Positions 1 through 8,800 of a stretch of DNA of 40,269 bases are shown here, piece after piece. The notes below the pieces were generated by a model. That model saw nothing but the letters and a program-made list of their open reading frames with translations. It did no database searches and was not told where the DNA came from. Within the stretch, counting starts at the first letter, position 1, and each line of letters starts with the position of its first letter. The translations under genes were made by a program, and so were the position numbers. This stretch comes from Ruminococcus flavefaciens (lineage in GTDB: Bacteria; Bacillota; Clostridia; Oscillospirales; Ruminococcaceae). The stretch is taken from assembly GCA_015067005.1 (NCBI GenBank), contig SVNH01000013.1, forward strand, positions 1 through 40,269, read 5' to 3'.

Positions 1-400
1 CGAGCTTAATCATTTCGATAGGTTTAAGCTCTTTCTTGTCTTTCTCTGTCAGCTCCGTTCCGTCAGGACATAGCTTCTTTTCAGTCCATTCAGGTCGAAG
101 CTCTTTTATTATTTTATCACTTAGATACCAGTTAGAAGAATACTGAATAAGAAGCACAAAAAAGAACACAAGGAAATTGCATATCCTTACCATATAATAT
201 CCTGTTGAGCTTTCAACTGCGCGATATATGTATGCATATCGGTCTGCAAACATCATCATGGCTGCACTTGTTCCCATAATGAACATAGAGAATTTTTTAG
301 TTTTAGACGAATATGAAAAAATACTGAATATAGTAACAGCTAAACATATTCCTGCCATAATAAGCATAAGATCCAGCTGACATGATCGTAAGAATCCCAT
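1..400 (-). CDS. Partial multi-pass membrane protein, N-terminal part
   Basis: The reading frame is open from an ATG at 400 to the left window edge, so only the first 133 residues are seen. It starts MGFLRSCQLD and has hydrophobic stretches at about residues 9-30, 38-52 and 70-90, which look like three membrane segments, followed by a charged segment rich in Lys and Glu. The arrangement resembles the membrane sensor part of signalling proteins such as GGDEF or kinase proteins, but no catalytic domain is inside the window, so no function is assigned. A good promoter lies just upstream (440-467), so the gene is probably transcribed separately from the TetR gene behind it. The ribosome binding site is weak. 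Confidence 0.7.
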   Translation of the reverse strand, partial: MGFLRSCQLDLMLIMAGICLAVTIFSIFSYSSKTKKFSMFIMGTSAAMMMFADRYAYIYRAVESSTGYYMVRICNFLVFFFVLLIQYSSNWYLSDKIIKELRPEWTEKKLCPDGTELTEKDKKELKPIEMIKL

Positions 401-439
401 GATATAATACCTGCCCACAACGTGTATTTATATGTTATT

Positions 440-467
440 ATTATACACTATTATTGCAAAAAGTCAA
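440..467 (-). promoter_or_regulatory. Sigma-A promoter for the partial membrane protein gene
   Basis: On the minus strand, TTGACT (462-467) is followed after 16 bases by TATAAT (440-445). It sits about 40 bases before the ATG at 400. The rest of the gap 401-579 is AT-rich and shows no further gene. Confidence 0.6.
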
Positions 468-579
468 TAAATATAGTGCTATCAAATCAGAATGCAGATA
501 CTATTCCGTCACAAACCACATTCAGATATCATGTTATCTGCGATGCTTCAGCGCAGCGATCTCAAGATGAACGATCTTT

Positions 580-1149
580 TCAATTCAAGATCAGCTTTTC
601 GGTATTGTCATCAAGCTCGGAAACCGTTTTGATGATAAACTCCTTTGGCTCTGAAAGACCTCCTGCCACCCATTTTTCGATAATGGCAATGCAGCCTTGA
701 GTTCGGTAGCAGCTGAGATATTCGATCCTATTGTCACTTATGTCCGTATTCTTCTTTTCACATATGATTTTACGGAAAAGTCCCTCCATAAGCTTGCTGA
801 ATTTCTCCCTCAGCTTGTTTGTTCCATTTGAACTGAACATCATCTTGAATATACTTTTGTTTTCATCAATATATCCGATAAGGCACGAAAAGAATTCATC
901 AGAGCGAATATCATCAAGCCGCAGTATTAGCAATCCCAGCTCGACAAGAACATCCGCTTCAATTTTGTCATAGAGATCGTAAACATCAAGGTAATGATTA
1001 TAAAATGTTACACGGTTGACATCAGCTTTATCAGAGATCTCCTGTACTGTTATCTTATGCAACTCTTTTTTTGTAAGCAGTTCTGCAAATGCATCACAGA
1101 TGGCCTTTCGTGTTTTTAAGGTGCGGCGGTCTGGCTTTTTTTCACTCAT
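580..1149 (-). CDS. TetR/AcrR family transcriptional regulator
   Basis: This 189-residue protein has the normal TetR length. Residues about 10-57 form the DNA-binding helix-turn-helix: the segment ITVQEISDKADVNRVTFYNHY fits the TetR pattern of a recognition helix ending in TFYNHY. The rest is a helical ligand or dimer domain of the kind often annotated TetR_C. The ATG at 1149 follows AAGGAG at good spacing. The stop of the metalloprotease gene lies only 14 bases upstream, so the two are probably cotranscribed. The ligand and target are not visible. Family is secure; what it regulates is not. Confidence 0.9.
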   Translation of the reverse strand: MSEKKPDRRTLKTRKAICDAFAELLTKKELHKITVQEISDKADVNRVTFYNHYLDVYDLYDKIEADVLVELGLLILRLDDIRSDEFFSCLIGYIDENKSIFKMMFSSNGTNKLREKFSKLMEGLFRKIICEKKNTDISDNRIEYLSCYRTQGCIAIIEKWVAGGLSEPKEFIIKTVSELDDNTEKLILN

Positions 1150-1163
1150 TTGTTTACTCCTTT

Positions 1164-2393
1164 TCAGTATTCATGTAAATTAAGCAGATACCCTTTTATG
1201 ATGAGTTCTGCTACTTCATCTTCAAACTGTTGATAACTACTTGAATGAAGCTGTTTACTGTACACAACAATATCAGCAACATTAAAAACGCCGTCATTAT
1301 TCACATCACCGCGAACTTTATCACAGTGATCTTCATTGATAATTGCGCCTGTAAACAGACCTGGTATCTCGTCATCTTCTTTGAGCTTTGTCCGTATATA
1401 GCGAAGTATCCAACCATTGAAATCCGCAATTCTGCCCGATGAAGCTGCTGACATTAACGGATCCCCATTGTACGGCGTATCAGCCGTCTTAACCGCTTCT
1501 TGCTCAGAAGTATTACCAAGAGCAAAACGTCCTTTATCGTTTTTGATCTTTGTCCAAATATAACGAAGCATCCAGCCATCAAAATTCGTGATTCTGTCTG
1601 CTGCCCCAGCCATCATTATCGAGCTCTCACCGCCCGGAAAGCCACCCGGAGGGTAGCCGTCAGTTTCTCCTTCACCGCCGTAAAAATCCGGCATACCAAA
1701 TCCGTGCCCTATTTCATGTTCAAGTATATGCACATCTGAACATTCCAGCATTTTAAGATAAGCGTTATCTGACAGACGCTGTCCCCATTCTCCGCCGCAT
1801 CCGCCAACGTCTGTGAAGCCTTCAGTTGCCCACATATACATATCAAATCTGCTCTCCGGCGCATAAGGTTCTTTGTCTGGGATCTTCTCATATCCGTTTG
1901 ATACATCAAACAGTGAATTATAGGATCTTGTTTCGGTATAAACTGTTTCTTCACTGTGAAGATCAAGCAGGCAGTCCTTATATATTACCGCCCAGCCGAT
2001 TATATGAACTTCAATATGTTCATACGGCCAGTTTTCATATCCTGTGAGCCATTTATTCCAGTCATTGATGCAATCCGAAAGCAGCTTTTCAAATCCACGC
2101 CTTTGATCATATGTAATGCTCTTATAGGACTGCCATTTAACAATATAATTAATTACACCATTCCCCGAAATTATCTGGTCGAATATCGTATTATACTGTT
2201 CTGTTAATTTTTCTTTAATTATTCTGTTCTCCCATATCCAGTCAGAAGCGTATATGAATTCATCAGGTATTTCTTCTATTGAGACTGCACTCGTTTCAAG
2301 TGTATAATCACTCTGAATCATCTGATACGTACAGCAGTATCCGGATACGGTCAGCAAAGCAGTCAAAACTGACGCTGCAATCCTATGTCTCAT
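1164..2393 (-). CDS. Secreted zinc metalloprotease with a half dockerin
   Basis: The start is placed at the ATG at 2393 because AGAAAGGAG lies 7 bases upstream; a longer in-frame start lacks such a site. The 409-residue product begins with a signal peptide (MRHRIAASVLTALLTVSGYC). Around residue 226 it has HEIGHGFGMPDFYG, a metzincin-like HExxHxxGxxD zinc motif, followed by SSIMMAG, a likely Met-turn. About 60 residues later a segment containing FDGWMLRYIWTKIK reappears as FNGWILRYIRTKLK, so the end of the protease domain looks duplicated. Near the C-terminus GDVNNDGVFNVADIVVY is one dockerin calcium-binding repeat; the usual second repeat is missing. Dockerins bind cohesins in cellulosome-like complexes. 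The protein probably acts outside the cell, and the duplication plus half dockerin suggests past rearrangement. Substrate unknown. Confidence 0.8.
   Translation of the reverse strand: MRHRIAASVLTALLTVSGYCCTYQMIQSDYTLETSAVSIEEIPDEFIYASDWIWENRIIKEKLTEQYNTIFDQIISGNGVINYIVKWQSYKSITYDQRRGFEKLLSDCINDWNKWLTGYENWPYEHIEVHIIGWAVIYKDCLLDLHSEETVYTETRSYNSLFDVSNGYEKIPDKEPYAPESRFDMYMWATEGFTDVGGCGGEWGQRLSDNAYLKMLECSDVHILEHEIGHGFGMPDFYGGEGETDGYPPGGFPGGESSIMMAGAADRITNFDGWMLRYIWTKIKNDKGRFALGNTSEQEAVKTADTPYNGDPLMSAASSGRIADFNGWILRYIRTKLKEDDEIPGLFTGAIINEDHCDKVRGDVNNDGVFNVADIVVYSKQLHSSSYQQFEDEVAELIIKGYLLNLHEY
1370..1625 (-). repeat. Diverged internal duplication in the metalloprotease gene
   Basis: Two copies of about 85-95 bases, at roughly 1370-1460 and 1532-1624, encode the related segments D/NGWMLRYIWTKIK and NGWILRYIRTKLK with their preceding Ala/Ser-rich residues. 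The copies differ at many bases, so the duplication is old. Confidence 0.7.
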
Positions 2394-2518
2394 ACGCTTG
2401 CTCCTTTCTGAATTCAAATCATTAATTTTTCGTAACAAAGATCATCAGTGGTCATTACATTCAACGATACATCAAGCACACTTTTAGTTTTGATGCATTG
2501 TTGAGTATAATGATTCAA

Positions 2519-2544
2519 GGCTGCTGCAAAGGATTACAGCAGCC
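2519..2544 (-). terminator. Hairpin after the 49-aa peptide gene
   Basis: GGCTGCTG (2519-2526) pairs with CAGCAGCC (2537-2544). It lies 17 bases past the stop of the 49-aa gene and probably ends the substrate operon. The T-tract on the minus strand is poor (TTGAATCATT), so termination strength is uncertain. Confidence 0.5.
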
Positions 2545-2560
2545 CTGTCTTTAGGAGAAA

Positions 2561-2710
2561 TCAAACGTTGTTCGTAGTGTTCTCGTCGTAATCGTGCTCC
2601 TTGACACGCGGAACATTTTCAAACTCTGATTCTCCTCCGGTTACAGCCTTAAGGTCATCTTCGTTTAATCTGTCCTGAGAAGCATCCTTCTGCTTGTTCT
2701 TGTCATCCAT
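2561..2710 (-). CDS. 49-aa peptide with double-glycine leader
   Basis: An ATG at 2710 preceded by CGGAGGTG opens a 49-residue frame. Residues 14-26 read RLNEDDLKAVTGG, a double-glycine leader like those removed by C39-peptidase exporters; the predicted mature part is 23 residues, acidic, starting ESEFENV and ending in NNV. It has no Cys. The gene follows the 2784-aa LPXTG gene by 103 bases, with a hairpin between, and is probably the last gene of the substrate operon. The leader resembles those of the 70-aa and 77-aa peptides, and the exporter that could process it is encoded at 16330-18507. That it is exported is inference; the function is unknown. Confidence 0.7.
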   Translation of the reverse strand: MDDKNKQKDASQDRLNEDDLKAVTGGESEFENVPRVKEHDYDENTTNNV

Positions 2711-2736
2711 ATTATTCACCTCCGATTTTTAGATAG

Positions 2737-2768
2737 TGAGAGCTCAGGAACACAGTTCCCGGCTCTCA
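2737..2768 (-). promoter_or_regulatory. Intergenic hairpin between giant protein and 49-aa peptide genes
   Basis: TGAGAGC and GCTCTCA form the base of a long stem whose upper part CGGGAAC/GTTCCTG pairs with one wobble. No T-tract follows, so it looks like an mRNA processing or stabilising hairpin, or a weak attenuator, that could set the ratio of the small peptide to the giant protein. Confidence 0.45.
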
Positions 2769-2813
2769 TCTGTTGATTTCAAAAGCTTTTCGTTCAAAAA
2801 TTAAGCTTTAAGT

Positions 2814-5800
2814 TCATTCGTCTTCCTTTTTGCGGATGACGCCTGATCTCATAATGATAAACATGCCTAACAGTATCAGTGCTGCTGCAAATGTAAGTGT
2901 TACTGCTGTCATAGCAGCCATATACGGTGTTATTCCAGTCTGAGGAAGATCGACTTTTTCGCCGTCCTCGTCTGTGCCTTTACCTGTTTTCGGATCGATC
3001 GTGTAAGTGTCAAGGACATTATTATCATCATCCATCAGTGTGATAGTTACTTTACCGTCTGCATTTTCAACAGCCTCTGACTTAGCAGGTGTAACATTGT
3101 TCTTATCTGAATAATCTTTTTCAGCCCATTCACGAAGTTCGGATATATCAGCATAATATTTCTTTGCCTTACTGTCGGCAGAAAGATCTGCACAGCCGCC
3201 GCTCTCTACAATGCCTTTGCCAGTCTTAGGATCGATAGTATAAACATCGAGTATCCTGTCGAGCTCATCATAAAGCATAATAGAAAGTGATCCGTCATCA
3301 TTTTCAACATAATTACTGTTTACCTGAGCAGTACCCTTCTTCTGAGTATGATCTTCTTCAGCTTTTTTGAGTATCTCAGATATATCAGCAAAATAATCAT
3401 CCGGCTTTTTACCCGGTTTAACACTTATCTCGGAAACAACAGTTGCACCTGTTTTGATATGAGTAGTGTAAAGCTTAGTGTTTCCAGAGCCAACTCCGAT
3501 GATCCTGCCATTCTCTATCATTGCAACTGTATTATCATCAACAGAATAGCTTACCTCATTATTGCCAAGAAGCTCACTGTATTTCATAGAAACCGCGGGA
3601 ACAATTGATTCACCGACCTCTAAGCTTACATCTGAAACTTCGATTTTTATCGGAATATTCAGATAGAAATTAGCATATCCATAATCACTGAGATAGTACC
3701 AGTCTGTATAGGAAGTACCGTCATCATAGCTGAATTCTTCACTTCGTCTTACCGAAAGATTAGTAGTGATAAATCCATAGTCTCTGAGCATACTCTCAGA
3801 AATATCAACTATAATATCATACTCCTTGCTTTCACCTATACCGAGTTCGCCAACAGCTTCATTTGAAAGTATGCGTTCATCTCTTGAATACTTGAAATGC
3901 ATATTAACAGGACCGTTGAGCACAACAAGGAACCTGTCCTCATCTGATGCCGGTGCATTGCCATTGTTAGTGAGTGTATAAGCAAGGTGGAATCCGTCAT
4001 TCAGCTGATAAGCTGAAATATTGCTGATAGAATAATCTGCTCGCTGCTGCATAGGCTCAGAAGTATATTCGCTTGTATTTGAATAGTAAACGCCATTCTT
4101 GTTAAGTTCCTGAGTTACAGCCTTGAAGCATAATCCGTCAATATTATCCGGAAGAGTATAGCTGAATGTATATTCCTCTTCTGCATTAGGTGTTAGTGCT
4201 GTATTGATTTCTGTTTCACCGATCTTTGTATCAGTTCCGTTATTAACTGCATAAAGTGTCAGTTTATAGCCCTTTGTAGTTGTAAGGCCATTGTTTGCAA
4301 CAGTTACGTTAACATTCACATCCTTACCGCACTGAGGAAGTTCAATATCTGAAGTGCTGCTGTTCACGATTTCGCTGTCAAAAACGCTGGGATATGATAC
4401 TGAAATATCAGTTGCTTCGACCGCACCGCACGGCTCCATTACTGTTGCAGCAAGGCTCATATTACTGATCTTGAGGATGTCATGATCCGCAACTACTCCA
4501 TCGTAGAACTTTCCGTCATTCGGAAGATCAAGCTCCATATCGAATCTGTTGTGTACGACAAGAAGGTTATTTCCTGTCATAGCAACTGCAAGCTCATCAT
4601 GATAATGTCCGTCATCAGTAAGCTGATACGGCTTTGACCAGCCTGAAGAAACAGCTTCGCCTGAATCATCAGGAGCAGAATAGAGAGAAGCAGCAAAGAT
4701 CTCCTGTGAGCTTGCTCCGTTTTTACGCGACACGCTCTCTGTCCATATTACGAAGAGTCTTCCGTTTGAATCCTCTGTGACCTTGAAATCTGCCATCTGA
4801 TTTGAAGCATGAGAATCATCAACAGGGGTATTCACCTGATGAGGATATAAATAGATGCTGCGGATATTGCCGTTTTCGTCGGTATATGAGAGCTGTTTAG
4901 AAGTTCCGTCTGATGTTACAAGAGTTCCGTCTGAGTTTATTCCATCACGAATAAGTGATGTAACGTCAATATATACAATGCTACGGTCATCCCGATACCA
5001 GAATAGTTTTGTATGTTTATACTCATCGTCCGTACTCTGTTCAGAGTATCTCGAACGGAACAGCTGAGGCATACTGTCTGCTGTTGAATCGTCAGTTATC
5101 TGTATACGATGCTTAGTCTCATGTGTTCGGAAATCATAAATCTGAAGCATGATCTCCTTATCAGCTGTTGTGTCATTGCTGCTGTCTTTATCTATTGAGT
5201 AAGCATAAACAGCAAGTCCATTGTACCCGATAGCTGTAAAGTCTGGGATCGTGTAGTATTCTTTTCCGTTAGGACCTTCAAAGGTCGGACTATCAAGGAA
5301 TCTCTGACCGCCGAAGTTAGTGATAAGATAGTTTTCAGATTCTGTGTCGCCCTTGAATTCGCTGTTATAGAAATCGCTGAACAGCCAGCCTGAAGGGATC
5401 GTAACGGTTTTGCCGTTTTTGACCTCTTCATCTGCTTCTGAATTGTAGATCATATAGCAAACAACACAGTCATTTGTATAAGGATTAGCGAGTTCGAGAA
5501 TATCGCCTTCTGTTCTGCCGCTCTTTACATAGTAAACTATCGAATCTCCGGTCACCATATCGCATACAACTGTTGGCATACAGTCATAATACTTTTCACG
5601 CGAACCCGATGTAAGCTTAACAGGTTTCTCCGGAGTTACTGTGCCGTCATCTGCAATATCAACGAATGAAGCATATACTTCTATGCTGTTAAGATAATCC
5701 TTCATTTCAGTATCTTCTGTGATATTATGTGAACCTGTAGATACCCATGCAACAAGAACTCTTCCGTCCTTTGTCTCAGCGATAGAAGGCTGGAAATCAG

Positions 5801-8800
5801 CAGTTCCGTCATCACAAATCGCTGTTGGCTTTGTCCATATGCCATTCTTATATACTGAAAGCTTAAGTGTAGTGTTCTGATATTTGCCCTTTTCAGCATC
5901 ACTGTCGATAAACGCAAGCACATTAGTGCCGTTTCTCATTGTAATGAGCTGTGAATCAGGGTGATCATAGCTGTTTGAAACAAGTTCGGTAGTCTTTGAA
6001 GGTGTAAGTGCATACTGTAAAAGTCGGCTGCTGCCTTTCCATACAGAATCTCCTTTTGCATTTTCACGAAGCTGGAAAGTATCAGCGCTAACGATATTAC
6101 CGTTTTTATCAATAGCTGCGTTTCCGTTTTCTGCCTGTTCAAATGAGCCCCATTTCCAACCGGCAACATTAAACATAAGCGGAACAGTAAACAAGAACAT
6201 ATCAACATTGATTCCAACATTGATATCAATTGCGAATCCGAAATCATCATAGAAATCCGACGGACGATACAATGCCGCCATATCAACATTACCGCTTGCA
6301 CGTATACCTGCAACTCCGCACAGACCTACACCGAGATTGATCTGTACCGTTGCACCGCCCTGAACGTGTGCCTGGAATCTGTCAAGATCTGATGTGAAAT
6401 CACACGATTGTCCTCTTGACATAGAGTACGTTATTTCAGGCTTGGAGGTATCTCTTGCTGCACCGAACATACCCATGATCGTTCCGTCTATCGATATTCC
6501 GATATACGCAGGTATGAGCACAACGGGAAGAGGGAAATAGTAAGCAGTCTTGAAGCCCATTGAAACAGCAACATATCCGCCGATCCCGCCAAATACAAAA
6601 TCGACATCATATTCTGTGGTATTATCTCCTTCTATGACTTTCGGAGTGAAGAAATCGAAATATATACCAAGAGTCAGATCGAATTTCCACTGAGGACTTC
6701 CAAGATTTCCTCCGCTTAAAGCGCTGTCCTGTGACCAGAATTTACCTGCATCAAAGATATTGTTATAGGCTTGCTTAACGCCTTTCCATGCACCGCTGAT
6801 ACCATTTTTCAAGATCTTGCTGTAACTGATGTCTTCGCTGTAATCATGTCTGTCATCAGCAGCCATGTCAGCAATATTTGATCCAGCGATCGCATCAACG
6901 ATCTGAACAGGTGAGAAGCCGATATACATACGGTAACCCTGCTCAATTCTCATATATCCTACCTGTACGAACGGGAAATCAAGATTCATACTTGATGAAC
7001 CGAGGAAAGGCAGCTCAGCGAATTCTATTTTTATAGGGCTCTCAATACCCTGTTCGACAGGGGTAGTGTTAAGAGCTGATTCGTCAAATGAGAAGCCTGT
7101 GTAAACGTCAGAATATGTGAATCCGATATCACCGCCGCGATCGGTAGTAAGTCTGAGATAAAGCTTATCTCCGGGAGCTGCTGTGAAAAGTCTTGTCTGA
7201 TTTTCCGGATCATCTACCAGGAATTCAACAGGCATATTGAATATGCATTCGCCCTTGTTGTAGGTTTTTTTGTCAACAGGTTCATATGCAAATTTGAACT
7301 TATTATTTTTATCGTAAACGACCAAACGAGCTGAAACAGGAGTTTCAGTATTAACGATCTCATAAGCGTTGAAAATGCTGTCCGCATCTATCATTTCTCC
7401 GCTGTGTTTACCGCTGTTTTCGTCATAGACATCTACAAATCCGCCCTGCTGATCATTACCTGCACCGTTGACAGGATCAATAATGTATATATCAAGAATG
7501 TTTCCATCCTCATTATATAATCTGATAGATATTTTGCCGTCTTCGTTTTCTATCTTATTCTTGACCTTGATAACATCAGAGTAAGCAGGAGTGATCTCGT
7601 TCTTTTCTGCGTAATACTCTTCAGCTGCCGCACACATACCTGCGATGTCAGCAAAATACTTATTATCATCAGCTCTTGATACTACTGATGATCTGTATTC
7701 ACTTGGGAGTATTGATACCTTCAAGTCAACCTGATCGTTAGTTAATATAGGAAGCACCGAGCCGTCAAGAACAGAAAATGCAGGATTGTATTTATAGCTG
7801 CCTGAGATTTTTATATTACTGAATATTTCCGATGTAACAGGACTTACACCGTTATCGAACGTAGAAGATATATCCAGTTTATTTCCTGTGCTCTGAAGCT
7901 TCATTTCCTTTACAATATCCTTGCCGTTGACAGTTACTGCATAACGCACGTATCTTGGAGTGCTGTCATAAAAATAGCTGAATTCCTCTGTTTCAAAGCT
8001 GCCCTCATCATTGAGTCCTGAAACAGCAAACGGACTTGAAACGATCGTGCCGCGCGCCGGAACTGACGATGCATTACCCGAACTTTTAGCCATTATGTTA
8101 TAGTTCATATAATTCAGCGTTCCGTACATAGACGTTTTGCTGTTCGCCTCATTGAGAGTAAGCTCGATAGTGTTTCTCAAAGGTGCATTTCCGGCTGTGA
8201 AGTAGAGGTTATTTCCTTCATACCAACGGAGAGTGGTCTTATCATACCAGCAGCAGATATCATTTTCATCCTTAGGGAATACCATAATTGAATAGAGCCT
8301 GCCGTTGAAGGTCTGCTTTGTGTCAGCGAAAACGAAATAGGTATACTCAGTATCGTTCGGAACATCCTTCTTGTTCTTGTAAACAAGCTGTCCGTTTGAG
8401 TTCTTTGTCTGAGCAAGTATACCAATCGGCTGGAATTTGCCAAGCTCGCTGTTCTTGATCTTGACCAGTATCTCATTATTTATTTCCTGTATCTCAGGCT
8501 CAACCGTAATGTTAGTGTTAATGAGTCTGTGGTCAGCAGTATCAGAGTTTATATAGGCATAGCCATTCTCATCAAAGCTGATAGAAGGCTCTTTTTCATT
8601 GCCGGTAGCAGGTTCCTGATACTTGAATTTAAGGCCATTAGGCTTATAGGTATCAGCTGCATCGCCTGATATAGTGAATGTGGTATAAAGAGTATCACCG
8701 AGGTGATATGAAAGATCTTTTTCCTCGTAGGCACCGAGAGTGTATTCTGTTCCGCTGATCTTGAATGTCACAGGGAAAGAATAGGGATTTCTCAGCTTGA

